From the NCBI GenBank assembly GCA_910574205.1, contig CAJSYJ010000001.1, forward strand, positions 744,001 through 808,000: 64,000 nucleotides of DNA, in the 5' to 3' direction. Origin of the DNA: Bacteroidales bacterium. Lineage in GTDB: Bacteria > Bacteroidota > Bacteroidia > Bacteroidales > Rikenellaceae. Numbering within the stretch: the stretch's first letter is position 1; every line of letters starts with the position of its first letter. The notes below the pieces were generated by a model that saw only the letters and a list, made by a program, of their open reading frames with translations, was not told the origin of the DNA and did no database searches. Of the stretch, positions 27,530 through 37,032 are shown one piece after another. The position numbers were made by a program, and so were the translations under genes.

Positions 27530-28441
27530 ATGTCCGAAACATACCACATACCCGTTTTGCTGGAAGAGGCTGTCGAGCAGCTCTCGATACGTCCCGACGG
27601 CGTATACGTCGATCTCACGTTCGGCGGCGGCGGCCACTCGCGCCGCATATTGTCCGAATTGTCGTCGCGGGGACGGCTCTATTCGCTCGATCAGGATCCC
27701 GACGCGCGCGTCAACGCCCCCGACGACGAGCGCTTCACGTTCGTCGAGTCCAACTTCCGCTTCGTGCGCGGAGCGCTGCGCAGCAGAGGCGTCGACCGTG
27801 TCGACGGCATATTGGCCGATCTGGGCGTCTCGTCGCACCATTTCGACACGGCGGAGCGCGGATTTTCGTTCCGTTCGGATGCCGCGCTCGACATGCGTAT
27901 GAACAATCGCGGCGGACGCACGGCTGCCGATATCGTGAACAGCTACACAAATGATGCCCTTTGCGAAATTTTTTCGCAATGGGGCGAGCTTGATACGACG
28001 TGGAAAATCGCCAACTGCATCCTGCGCGCCCGCGACAAGCAGCCCATACGCACCACCGGCGAGCTGATCGCAGCCGTCGAGCCCGTCACGCCGGCCAAGG
28101 ATCCGACCAAGTTCCTGACCAAGCTGTTCCAGGCGCTCCGCATCGAGGTCAACGGCGAAATGGAGGCCTTGAAGATGGCCTTGGAGCAGAGCCTCAAACT
28201 GTTGAGCCCGGGCGGCCGGCTGGTCGTCATATCGTATCATTCGCTCGAAGACCGCATCGTCAAGAACTTCATGCGCAGCGGCAACTGCGACGGACGAATC
28301 GAAAAGGACTTCTACGGCCGACAGACCACGCCCGTCGAGGCTGTCGTGCGCAAACCGATAATACCCACCGACGAGGAGACGGCGCGCAACCCGCGCGCCC
28401 GCAGCGCCCGCATGCGCGTGGGCGAAAAGAGGGAGTCATGA
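27530..28441 (+). CDS. rsmH: 16S rRNA (cytosine-1402-N4)-methyltransferase
   Basis: 303-residue SAM-dependent methyltransferase (formerly MraW) acting on the ribosomal P site. Diagnostic blocks: HIPVLLEEAVEQL, DLTFGGGGHSRRIL (SAM site), ILADLGVSSHHFD, RGFSFRSDAALDMRM, and the C-terminal SYHSLEDRIVKNFM. It opens the cluster; mraZ, usual in front of it, is not present in the 106-bp upstream gap. Its stop overlaps the ftsL start (ATGA), so translation is coupled. Confidence 0.95.
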   Translation: MSETYHIPVLLEEAVEQLSIRPDGVYVDLTFGGGGHSRRILSELSSRGRLYSLDQDPDARVNAPDDERFTFVESNFRFVRGALRSRGVDRVDGILADLGVSSHHFDTAERGFSFRSDAALDMRMNNRGGRTAADIVNSYTNDALCEIFSQWGELDTTWKIANCILRARDKQPIRTTGELIAAVEPVTPAKDPTKFLTKLFQALRIEVNGEMEALKMALEQSLKLLSPGGRLVVISYHSLEDRIVKNFMRSGNCDGRIEKDFYGRQTTPVEAVVRKPIIPTDEETARNPRARSARMRVGEKRES

Positions 28442-28962
28442 CCGAGCATAACGACAACATACCGTTCGACCCCGAAGAGGAGGAGCGCCGCCGCCTGCAA
28501 GAGGAGGAGGAGCTTATGGCGCGCCGCATACGCCGCGAGCTGATACGCGTCGACAGCGGACTGGCCGAACGCGAGATAGAGGAGGAGCGGCAGCGCATCG
28601 AGGCCGAGAAGGAGGAGCAGGAGCGCGAGGAGCAGCGCCGGCAGCGGCGCCGCAGCAGCTTTCTGTGGCAGTTGTTTTCGGGCAGCTTTCTGGTCGGGCA
28701 CCACGCCTCGCAGTATTACAACTATCTGATAGCCATAGCCGCGATGTGCTTTCTGAGTATATTCGTGACATTCATGTCGCTCAATGCCGACAACGAGAGG
28801 CGCGAGATCGAGGAGCGCACGCGCGTGCTGCGCGAGCGTGCCGTGCTGTTGCAGGAGGAGAGGTTCCGCCGCGGCTCATATAAAGAGATAATGCGCATGT
28901 TGCAGGACCGCGGCATACGCATGACCGACCTGTCGGACGACAGTCGGCTAATTAAGAGATGA
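28438..28962 (+). CDS. ftsL: FtsL-like bitopic division protein with long charged N-terminus
   Basis: 174 residues. The ATG at 28438 overlaps the rsmH stop. Residues 10-72 are dominated by Glu and Arg (EEEERRRLQEEEELMARR and similar) and read as a charged cytoplasmic helix or coiled coil. One membrane segment follows at about 95-113 (YNYLIAIAAMCFLSIFV), then a short periplasmic helix rich in Arg/Glu with heptad spacing. Position between rsmH and ftsI, topology and the periplasmic coil identify it as the Bacteroidetes FtsL-like protein. Those I recall are about 110-120 residues, so roughly 60 residues are extra at the N-terminus. Confidence 0.82.
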   Translation: MTEHNDNIPFDPEEEERRRLQEEEELMARRIRRELIRVDSGLAEREIEEERQRIEAEKEEQEREEQRRQRRRSSFLWQLFSGSFLVGHHASQYYNYLIAIAAMCFLSIFVTFMSLNADNERREIEERTRVLRERAVLLQEERFRRGSYKEIMRMLQDRGIRMTDLSDDSRLIKR

Positions 28963-28963
28963 T

Positions 28964-31198
28964 ATGGCCGAAAAGAGACCTAATGCCAAGAAAGACATAC
29001 TGTTTCGGGTAAGGGTGCTGTACGCCGTGTTTATCCTTGCCGGACTGCTCATAGCAACGCGTCTGGTATGGGTGCAGATGTTCAGCGGCTCGGTGGCGCG
29101 CAGCGCAGAGGTTCTGTCGCGCAACATCTTCCGGACAACGGAGATACCGTCGCACCGCGGCGCTATTCTGGCGCGCGGCGGCGAGCCCCTCGCAGCGTCG
29201 GTATTCCGGTATCAGGCCACGTTCGACTTCGCCGCCGAGGGCTTCGCCTCGGCCGAGCGCTTCGACAAGGAGACCGACTCGCTGTCGGCGTGTCTGGCGC
29301 GTTTCTTCTCGCGCGAGGATGCCGCGCGCCACGGCTACCGGTATCTCTCGAAGCGGGACTATAAAAAGATCTTCGACGACAACTATGCCGCCAAGAACCG
29401 CAAGCGTTCGGTAAAGATATTCCCGCGCGAAGTAACCCTCGACGAGTGGCGCATGATGCGCGACCGGTTTCCGATCCTCAACGGCAACATGGGCGTCACG
29501 TTCGGCAGAGAGCAGTTCGACAAGCGCGTATACCCCTACGGCGACAATCTCGCCCGGCAGATCATAGGTCGCATCAAGGATACGACGGCATACGGCATCG
29601 AGGGCATCTGCAACGAGGAGCTTACAGGCCGCGTCGGGCGTACCGTGCAGCAGCAGATAGCCAACGGTTTCTGGGCGCGCGTCAACGACGCCGACAACAT
29701 CGATCCCGAGGACGGCTGCGACATAGTGACCACGATCGACGCCGGCCTGCAACAGATGGCCGACGAGAGGATGCGCCGCCAGCTCGTCGCCAAACACGGC
29801 TCGTTCGGCGTGGCGATAGTCATGGAGGCCGCTACGGGCGACATACTGGCAATGGTCAACCTCGGCGCCGAGGGCGAGCGCCGCGGCGAACGCTATACCG
29901 AATACTACAACCACGCCGTGCGCACGTCGCTCACGCCCGGCTCGACGTTCAAACTTACAAACACGCTGATTCTGGTCGAGGACGCCGGCTTCACGGCCTC
30001 TAACAGCTACGATACGGAGCACTCGCCGCAGCTGCGGGGCGGACGCTCGTGGCGGCGCGTGGGCGGTGCGAACGTCACCGACTCGCACGACGCGGGCAAG
30101 GAGACGGGCGGCATAGTCAATCTGGTGGATGCCTTCGCACACTCGTCGAACATATATTTCGCCAAGGCCATATACGAAACATACCGCAACAACCCGTCGC
30201 GGTACGTCGAGCAGCTGCGGCGGCTGCGCATAGACGAATGCGTGGGATTGCAGGCCTTCGGCGAGAAGCCGGGTCATATCTCCGACAGCTACTCGGATGC
30301 CTTCCGCCTGCCGCGTCAGGGTTTCGGCTACGAGGTGACGCTGCCGGCCATACACACCGCCGCGATATTCAACGCCGTGGCCAACGGTGGCCGCATGGTA
30401 TCGCCGCGTCTGGTATCGTCGATACGCCGCGGCGACGAGGAGGTAGAGCGCAAGAAGGTCAACACGCTCGTGGAGAGGATATGCTCCGACCGCACGCTGG
30501 CGCTGGTGCGCGAGTGCATGGTGGCGGCGTCGAAGCAGACCAAAAACATCTTCTCAGACGTACCCGTCGACTTCGGCTGCAAGACCGGTACGGCGCACAT
30601 TACCGGCAGCTTCATCTCCAACTGCCGTCAGGACACGCGTGCGATAGGCGTCCGCGACAAGTACTACCTCGGCTCGATAGGCGCATACTTCCCTGCCGAC
30701 AGACCCAAGTACACGGTCTTCGTCTGCATGTGCAAGGAGAGCACGGGCTATAACGACTACTTCGGCATCGATCTGGCCGGTCCGGTTGCGGCCGACATAA
30801 TGAAATACATATATACCAACGATCCGTCGCTGCACGAGGGCATAGAGCCCGCCGCGACGCCCCAGGCACCCAAGAACATCAAGGGCGGCAACGCATGGCA
30901 CACGCATCGCGTGGCGTACCACCTCTCGCCCGACATCGAGGCCTGCTACGAGGGCAGCGAGTGGTGCTCGGTCAAGGTCGACGAGCAGGGCAAGGCCACG
31001 CTCGGCGGCGTGGAGGTCGAGCGCGGTACGGTGCCCGACGTCCGCGGCATGGGGCTCAAAGATGCGCTCTACCTGTTGGAGTACTGCGGCCTGGACGTAT
31101 CGTTCAGCGGCCGCGGCCGCGTGGTTACGCAGAGCCTCAGAGCAGGCACCAAGCTCTCGAACGACAGGACGAAGATCAGAATAATACTCGAAAGATAA
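28964..31198 (+). CDS. ftsI: Division-specific transpeptidase PBP3 (FtsI) with PASTA domain
   Basis: 744 residues. One N-terminal membrane anchor (about 14-32), the class B dimerisation domain from residue 60 (IPSHRGAILARGG), then the transpeptidase with Ser327 in TPGSTFK, the SSN motif at 394-396 and KTG at 540-542. A PASTA domain closes the protein (about 685-744, VPDVRGMGLKDALYLLEYCG). It cross-links septal peptidoglycan together with FtsW. It starts one base after the ftsL stop. Confidence 0.95.
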   Translation: MAEKRPNAKKDILFRVRVLYAVFILAGLLIATRLVWVQMFSGSVARSAEVLSRNIFRTTEIPSHRGAILARGGEPLAASVFRYQATFDFAAEGFASAERFDKETDSLSACLARFFSREDAARHGYRYLSKRDYKKIFDDNYAAKNRKRSVKIFPREVTLDEWRMMRDRFPILNGNMGVTFGREQFDKRVYPYGDNLARQIIGRIKDTTAYGIEGICNEELTGRVGRTVQQQIANGFWARVNDADNIDPEDGCDIVTTIDAGLQQMADERMRRQLVAKHGSFGVAIVMEAATGDILAMVNLGAEGERRGERYTEYYNHAVRTSLTPGSTFKLTNTLILVEDAGFTASNSYDTEHSPQLRGGRSWRRVGGANVTDSHDAGKETGGIVNLVDAFAHSSNIYFAKAIYETYRNNPSRYVEQLRRLRIDECVGLQAFGEKPGHISDSYSDAFRLPRQGFGYEVTLPAIHTAAIFNAVANGGRMVSPRLVSSIRRGDEEVERKKVNTLVERICSDRTLALVRECMVAASKQTKNIFSDVPVDFGCKTGTAHITGSFISNCRQDTRAIGVRDKYYLGSIGAYFPADRPKYTVFVCMCKESTGYNDYFGIDLAGPVAADIMKYIYTNDPSLHEGIEPAATPQAPKNIKGGNAWHTHRVAYHLSPDIEACYEGSEWCSVKVDEQGKATLGGVEVERGTVPDVRGMGLKDALYLLEYCGLDVSFSGRGRVVTQSLRAGTKLSNDRTKIRIILER

Positions 31199-31202
31199 CA
31201 AG

Positions 31203-32660
31203 ATGAAACAACTGAGCCGGCTGCTCGGCGATGTCCGGGCAAGTTACATATCGGCAGCGGCCGATCCGCAAATAGCGTCGCTCGAATACGATTCCAGACG
31301 CGTAGGCGCAGGCGCATGCTTCTTCGCAGTGAGAGGCACGGCGAGCGACGGGCACGACTACATAGCCTCGGCCATAGAGCGCGGCGCCGTCGCCGTGGTG
31401 TGCGAGCAGCTGCCCGCGCAGTGCAGCGCCCAGGTGTGCTATGTCGTGGTGGAGGATACCAATACGGCCATGGCCGCGATGTCGGCAGCCTACTACGACC
31501 ACCCCAGCCGCGAGCTGAGTCTGGTCGGCGTGACGGGCACCAACGGCAAGACTACCACGGCCACGCTGCTATACGATCTGTTCACGTCGCTGGGCTGTCC
31601 GTCGGGTCTGATATCGACCGTAGTCTACCGCATCGGCAAGCGAAGCATCGCCTCGACCCACACGACGCCCGACTCGATACGTCTCAACGAGATGATGCGC
31701 CGCATGGTCGACGAGGGGTGCCGCTACTGCTTCATGGAGGTGTCGTCGCACTCGATCGTCCAGCACCGCATCGACGCGCTCGACTTCGCCGGAGGCATAT
31801 TCACAAACCTTACGCACGATCATCTCGACTACCACAAGACATTCAAGGAGTATGTCCGTGCCAAGAAGAGATTTTTCGACATGCTGCCCGCCAAGGCATG
31901 GGCGCTGACCAACATCGACGACCGCAACGGCGAGGTAATGGTGCAGAACTGCCGGGCGCATATACACCGGCTGTCGCTGCGCTCGATGGCCGATTTCAGG
32001 GCCAAGGTAATCGAGACGCATCTCGACGGCATGCAGCTGAGGATCGGCTCGGAAGATGTGTGGGTAGGCTTCCTCGGCCGCTTCAACGCCTATAATCTGC
32101 TCTCGGTGTATGCCGCCGCCACGCTGCTCGGCACCGACAGTCGGCAGACGCTCACGGCGCTCTCGATGCTGCACCCCGTCTCGGGTCGCTTCGAGCCCAT
32201 AACGGCAGCCGACGGCACGGTGGCCATAGTCGACTATGCTCACACGCCCGACGCCTTGCAGAACGTGTTGCAGACCATAGAGGAGGTGCGCCGGCCGCAG
32301 CAGAATCTGATAGTGGTATGCGGATGCGGCGGCGACCGCGACCGCACCAAGCGCCCGGAAATGGCGGCCATAGCCGTCGAGCACGCCACAACGACGATCT
32401 TCACGTCGGACAACCCCCGCACGGAGGATCCCGAGGCCATACTCGCCGACATGATAGCCGGCGCAGGCACGTCAGCGCGTTACCTGAAAATAACCGACCG
32501 CGCCGAGGCGATCAAGACGGCCGTGATGCTCGCCGCACCGGGCGACATGATTCTGGTTGCGGGCAAGGGGCACGAGGACTATCAGATCATAGGAGGCGAG
32601 AAGCACCACTTCGACGACCGCGAGCATCTGCGTGAGGCTTTCGCGGCGAAAGGCATTTAG
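31203..32660 (+). CDS. murE: UDP-MurNAc-tripeptide synthetase
   Basis: 485-residue ATP-dependent Mur ligase adding the third amino acid to UDP-MurNAc-L-Ala-D-Glu. The ATP loop is GVTGTNGKTTTATLL, and later come HDHLDYHKTF and the substrate motif SDNPRTEDP. The DNPR form is the one associated with meso-diaminopimelate, so the peptidoglycan is probably DAP type. The gene is 4 nt from ftsI and part of the same transcript. Confidence 0.95.
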   Translation: MKQLSRLLGDVRASYISAAADPQIASLEYDSRRVGAGACFFAVRGTASDGHDYIASAIERGAVAVVCEQLPAQCSAQVCYVVVEDTNTAMAAMSAAYYDHPSRELSLVGVTGTNGKTTTATLLYDLFTSLGCPSGLISTVVYRIGKRSIASTHTTPDSIRLNEMMRRMVDEGCRYCFMEVSSHSIVQHRIDALDFAGGIFTNLTHDHLDYHKTFKEYVRAKKRFFDMLPAKAWALTNIDDRNGEVMVQNCRAHIHRLSLRSMADFRAKVIETHLDGMQLRIGSEDVWVGFLGRFNAYNLLSVYAAATLLGTDSRQTLTALSMLHPVSGRFEPITAADGTVAIVDYAHTPDALQNVLQTIEEVRRPQQNLIVVCGCGGDRDRTKRPEMAAIAVEHATTTIFTSDNPRTEDPEAILADMIAGAGTSARYLKITDRAEAIKTAVMLAAPGDMILVAGKGHEDYQIIGGEKHHFDDREHLREAFAAKGI

Positions 32661-32701
32661 CGTAACAACAGCAATCAATACATTACAGCAAATCGGAAAA
32701 T

Positions 32702-33940
32702 ATGTTCTACTCTATTTTCAAATATCTCGATCATGCCACCGACCTGCCGGGCATGGGTATGTTCCAGTACATTTCGTTCCGCTCTGCCGCGGCCATAATT
32801 CTGTCGCTGCTGATAGCCATAGTCTTCGGCAAGCGCATAATAAACATGCTGCGGCGCAAGCAGATAGGCGAAGACATACGCGATCTGGGCTTGGAGGGGC
32901 AGTTGCAGAAGAAGGGCACCCCGACGATGGGCGGCATAATAATCATTCTGGCCGTGGTGGTGCCGGTGCTGCTGTTCGGCAAGCTGTCGAACGTATACAT
33001 ACAGCTTATGCTCGTTTCGACACTATGGCTGGGATTCATCGGCGGTCTGGACGACTACATCAAGGTGTTCCGCCACAATAAGCAGGGTCTCAACGGCCGC
33101 TTCAAGGTGGTCGGGCAGGTGGGTCTGGGCATCATCATAGGAACGATGATGTGGGCATCGGACGACATCGTGGTGCGCGACAAGGTGGTCGAGACGCAGA
33201 CCGTGCAGTATATCGAGGACGGCCGCGTGAGCTCTTTCGATCAGGAGCGCGTCATCAGCACCACACCCAAGAAGAGCACCGAGACCACGATTCCGTTCAT
33301 GAAGAACTCCGAGCTCAACTACAACGTCTTCACGGGCGGCAACGACACCGCGGCATGGATACTCTATATCCTCGTGGCGATATTCATCATCACGGCCGTA
33401 TCCAACGGAGCCAACCTCACGGACGGTCTGGACGGCCTTCTGACCGGCGTATCGGTGCCCATAGTGCTCGTGCTGGGCATACTGGCCTACCTGTCGGGAC
33501 ATATCGTATACTCGGACTACCTCAATATAATGTATATACCCGACAGCGGCGAGCTGGTCATCTTCGCCTCGGCCTTCGCCGGAGCGCTCATCGGCTTTCT
33601 GTGGTACAACTCCTATCCGGCACAGATATTCATGGGCGACACGGGTTCGCTGACCATAGGCGGCATCATCGCCGTCTTCGCACTGTGCATACGCAAGGAA
33701 CTGCTGCTGCCGCTGCTGTGCGGCGTCTTCCTCATGGAAGCCGTGTCGGTAATGTTGCAGGTAAGCTATTTCAAATACACCAAGCGCAAGTACGGCGAGG
33801 GGCGTCGCATCCTGCTCATGTCGCCGCTGCACCACCACTACCAGAAACGCGGCATCTTCGAGACGAAGATCATGATACGCTTCTTCATCATCTCGCTGCT
33901 GCTGTCGGCACTTACACTCGTAACTCTCAAAATCAGATAA
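32702..33940 (+). CDS. mraY: Phospho-MurNAc-pentapeptide transferase
   Basis: 412-residue polytopic membrane enzyme making lipid I on undecaprenyl phosphate. Catalytic Asp117-Asp118 lie in [32 protein letters not shown] and the HHHYQKRG loop are intact. A 50-residue extracytoplasmic insert (about 155-205, rich in charged and Thr residues) makes it longer than the 360-residue E. coli enzyme, as is known in Bacteroidetes. It lies 41 nt from murE and touches murD directly. Confidence 0.95.
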   Translation: MFYSIFKYLDHATDLPGMGMFQYISFRSAAAIILSLLIAIVFGKRIINMLRRKQIGEDIRDLGLEGQLQKKGTPTMGGIIIILAVVVPVLLFGKLSNVYIQLMLVSTLWLGFIGGLDDYIKVFRHNKQGLNGRFKVVGQVGLGIIIGTMMWASDDIVVRDKVVETQTVQYIEDGRVSSFDQERVISTTPKKSTETTIPFMKNSELNYNVFTGGNDTAAWILYILVAIFIITAVSNGANLTDGLDGLLTGVSVPIVLVLGILAYLSGHIVYSDYLNIMYIPDSGELVIFASAFAGALIGFLWYNSYPAQIFMGDTGSLTIGGIIAVFALCIRKELLLPLLCGVFLMEAVSVMLQVSYFKYTKRKYGEGRRILLMSPLHHHYQKRGIFETKIMIRFFIISLLLSALTLVTLKIR

Positions 33941-35320
33941 ATGAAACGTCGCATCGTTGTTTTAGGCGGAGGTATAAGCGGTTATGGCTCCGCGATACTG
34001 GCAAAGAAAGAGGGTCTCGACACCTTTCTTTCCGACTCGGGACAGATCGCCGAACGGTTTCGCCGCCGGCTCGATGAGTGGCAGGTGCCCTACGAAGAGG
34101 GCGGCCATACCGAGGAGCTGATACTCTCGGCCACCGAAGTGGTCAAGTCGCCGGGCATACCAGACACGGCGCCTATCGTCCGCCGCATACGCGAAAAGGG
34201 CATACCCGTCATCTCGGAGATCGAGTTCGCAGGCCGTTATCTCGACGGTGCACGCACGATCTGCATCACCGGCTCGAACGGCAAGACGACCACCACGTCG
34301 CTCATATACAAGATCATGCGCGATGCCGGCATGAACGCAGCGCTCGGCGGCAATATCGGCGAGAGCTTCGCCTACTCGGTCGCCACCGAACGTTACGACT
34401 GGTATGTATTGGAGCTTAGCTCGTTCCAGCTCGACGGCATGTACCGTTTCCGTGCCGACATAGGCGTACTGACCAACATCACGCCCGATCATCTCGACCG
34501 CTACGACCACTCGTTCGACAAGTACGCCGCCTCGAAGATGCGTATAGTGCAGAACCAGACCTCGCGCGACGCGTTCGTCTACTCGGCCGACGACCAGACC
34601 GTCTCGCGTCTTACCGACGCCATGTCCGATACGATGCGCATGCGCCGTCTTCCGTTCGCCACACACACGGCCATAGCCTCGGGTGCTGGCGACGCATTCT
34701 GCGACGGCGAGAGCTTCACGGCGGCCGTCGGCGACAAGAGTCTTACGATCGACATCGGCAAGATGCGCATCAAGGGGCTGCACAACACCTACAACGCCAT
34801 GGCGGCCGCGCTGGCCACCCTCGCGGCGGGCGTCGCCCCCGAGAGCATATGCCGGTCGATATACGAGTTCTCGCCCGTCGAGCACCGTTTGGAGCCGTGC
34901 GGCGTGGCCGGCGGCGTGGAGTATGTCAACGACTCGAAGGCCACCAACGTCGACTCGGTGTGGTACGCCTTGCAGAGCATGACGCGCCCGACGGTGTGGA
35001 TCGCCGGCGGTACGGACAAGGGCAACGACTACGAGCCGTTGAAGAGGTTCGCACGCGAAAAGGTCAGGGCACTGGTCTGCATGGGGCTCGATAACGACAA
35101 GCTCGTCAGGGAGTTCACGGGTGTGGTGCCGCAGGTGGTATCGGCCTCGTCGCTCGACGAGGCTATGCGCGCCGCAGTCTCGCTCGCCCTCCCGGGCGAT
35201 ACGGTGCTGCTGTCGCCCGCCTGCGCGAGCTTCGACCTGTTCCGCAACTACGAGAACCGCGGCGAGGAGTTCAAAGAGTGGGTAAAACGCAACCTCCTCG
35301 AAGATGATATTCGCAAGTAA
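33941..35320 (+). CDS. murD: UDP-MurNAc-L-alanine:D-glutamate ligase
   Basis: 459 residues. N-terminal UDP-binding Rossmann domain (VVLGGGISGYGSAILAKKEG), ATP loop CITGSNGKTTTTSL, NITPDHLDRYDH, and the C-terminal NDSKATNVDSVWYAL and IAGGTDKGNDYEPL. It adds D-Glu in the cytoplasm. The ATG follows the mraY stop without a gap, and its 3' end overlaps ftsW by 17 nt. Confidence 0.95.
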   Translation: MKRRIVVLGGGISGYGSAILAKKEGLDTFLSDSGQIAERFRRRLDEWQVPYEEGGHTEELILSATEVVKSPGIPDTAPIVRRIREKGIPVISEIEFAGRYLDGARTICITGSNGKTTTTSLIYKIMRDAGMNAALGGNIGESFAYSVATERYDWYVLELSSFQLDGMYRFRADIGVLTNITPDHLDRYDHSFDKYAASKMRIVQNQTSRDAFVYSADDQTVSRLTDAMSDTMRMRRLPFATHTAIASGAGDAFCDGESFTAAVGDKSLTIDIGKMRIKGLHNTYNAMAAALATLAAGVAPESICRSIYEFSPVEHRLEPCGVAGGVEYVNDSKATNVDSVWYALQSMTRPTVWIAGGTDKGNDYEPLKRFAREKVRALVCMGLDNDKLVREFTGVVPQVVSASSLDEAMRAAVSLALPGDTVLLSPACASFDLFRNYENRGEEFKEWVKRNLLEDDIRK

Positions 35321-36611
35321 AAAGAGGAAGAGCGACGAAAAGCCCGAGCGCACAGCGCCCCGACGACCGAAGCGCGACAGTGCTGCGGCGGCCGCAGCCG
35401 CGGCCGAGCTGCTCGAACGCCGCCGGCGCATCATAGGCGGCGACCGCGTGCTGTGGGTAATATTCACGGCACTGGTCGTGGTGTCGATCCTCGTGGTATA
35501 CTCCTCGACGGCGAAAATGGCATACGACATCTCGTCGCGCTTTACCACGACACAGTCGCTGCGCCAGCAGATCATGCTCGTGCTGCTCTGCATACCGGCC
35601 ATAGTCATGGTGCACAAGATCGACTGGAAGGTCTTCTACCGCCTCACGCCGGCACTCTACTGGCTGTTCGTGGGGCTGACGGCCGCGACCTACTTCATAG
35701 GTACGTCGACCAACGACGCCGCCCGCTGGATCGCTATCGGCTCGATACAGTTCCAGCCGTCGGAGGGGTTGAAGGTAATGACCATTCTGATGCTCGCGCG
35801 CCGCATGTCGACACGCCAGGGCAACATCAACAAGATACATCTGCTGCCCACGAATTTCCGTATTACCGAGCCGCAGCAGATGCGCATCATACGCGAGAAT
35901 ACATGGCCTTTGGTAGGACCCGTCCTGCTCTCGTGCGGCGTGGTCGTGACGGCACACACCTCGTCGGCCGTGCTGATCTTCATCGCATCTCTCATAATGC
36001 TCTACATAGGGCGCGTGCGCATACGCGAGCTTATGAAGCTCACGGCCGTGGCATGCGTGCTGGGGATACTGCTTATGAGCGTGCTGCGCATAGGCCGTGC
36101 CGACGTGGCCGGAGGACGTCTGTCGACATGGGTCAAGGAGTGGACCACATCGGAGGTGCCGCGCAACAGCTACTCGATGTCCGACACGCAGCGCGCCATG
36201 ATCGCCATACGCGAGGGCGGGCTGTTCGGCGAGGGCGCCGGCCACAGCACCACGCGCGCACTTGTGACGCACCCTGAGAGCGACTATGCCTACTCGTTCT
36301 TCATATCCGAATACGGGCTTGTCATAGCCTTGATACTCATGATGCTGTATCTGTGGATATTCTTCCGTTCGATAGAGATATTCCGCGCATGCAGCGTGCC
36401 CTTTCCCGCACTTATGACGCTGGGGCTGGGGCTGCTCGTGACATGTCAGGCGCTGCTGCATATCATGGTTCAGGTCAATCTCATACCCGAGACGGGACAG
36501 AACCTGCCTCTGATATCGCGCGGCGGCTCGTCGCTGCTGTTCACAACCCTCGCGCTGGGCATGATCCTCAGCGTCAGCCGCACCAACGAGCTGGGCGAAG
36601 GGCGTGCCTGA
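35304..36611 (+). CDS. ftsW: Septal lipid II polymerase (SEDS family)
   Basis: 435 residues with about ten membrane segments and a charged N-terminal cytoplasmic stretch with a poly-Ala run (AAAAAAAA). SEDS signatures: GSIQFQPSEGLKV, TSSAVLIFIASLIMLYIGR, SYSMSDTQRAMIAIREGGLFGEG, and near the end TGQNLPLISRGGSSLL. It polymerises glycan strands with FtsI. The ATG at 35304 lies inside the end of murD. It is the last gene of the first dcw half; murG, expected next, is 12.3 kb away. Confidence 0.93.
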   Translation: MIFASKKRKSDEKPERTAPRRPKRDSAAAAAAAAELLERRRRIIGGDRVLWVIFTALVVVSILVVYSSTAKMAYDISSRFTTTQSLRQQIMLVLLCIPAIVMVHKIDWKVFYRLTPALYWLFVGLTAATYFIGTSTNDAARWIAIGSIQFQPSEGLKVMTILMLARRMSTRQGNINKIHLLPTNFRITEPQQMRIIRENTWPLVGPVLLSCGVVVTAHTSSAVLIFIASLIMLYIGRVRIRELMKLTAVACVLGILLMSVLRIGRADVAGGRLSTWVKEWTTSEVPRNSYSMSDTQRAMIAIREGGLFGEGAGHSTTRALVTHPESDYAYSFFISEYGLVIALILMMLYLWIFFRSIEIFRACSVPFPALMTLGLGLLVTCQALLHIMVQVNLIPETGQNLPLISRGGSSLLFTTLALGMILSVSRTNELGEGRA

Positions 36612-36623
36612 CCCTAAAACAGA

Positions 36624-37025
36624 ATGATTATGGATCCCGTCAGAATAGACAAATATCTTTGGGCAGTGCGCATATTCAAGACGCGCAGCGATGCGGCCGA
36701 AGCCGTCAGACAGAACCGCGTCACGGTCAACGGCTCGCCCGTAAAGCCCTCGCGCGAAGTACGCACGGGCGACCGCATAGGCGTGCGCCGCGAGAGGGTC
36801 AACTACTCTTACGAGGTGGTCGACATCGTATCGAGCCGCCAGCCGGCCAAGAACGTGCCGCTCTATTGCCGCGACATAACGCCGCAGGAGGAGCTCGACA
36901 AGCTGCATGCGCCGCACGAGACGATATTCGTCTTTCGCGACCGCGGCACGGGACGCCCCACCAAGAAAGAGCGTCGTGAGATCGACTCTCTGATGGAGGG
37001 TTTCATGTTCGAAGAGGAGGATTGA
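36624..37025 (+). CDS. hslR: S4-domain RNA-binding protein, Hsp15 (HslR) family
   Basis: 133 residues. An S4 fold at about 8-60 (RIDKYLWAVRIFKTRSDAAEAVRQNRV-like start) followed by a basic tail ending in an acidic FEEED. Hsp15 binds stalled 50S subunits carrying nascent chains. The start may be 36630 (MDPVR), which is the usual N-terminus. It begins 12 nt after ftsW and is probably co-transcribed. Its stop lies 7 nt from the convergent yeiH-family gene, with no visible terminator. Confidence 0.88.
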   Translation: MIMDPVRIDKYLWAVRIFKTRSDAAEAVRQNRVTVNGSPVKPSREVRTGDRIGVRRERVNYSYEVVDIVSSRQPAKNVPLYCRDITPQEELDKLHAPHETIFVFRDRGTGRPTKKERREIDSLMEGFMFEEED

Positions 37026-37032
37026 GCCTGCG

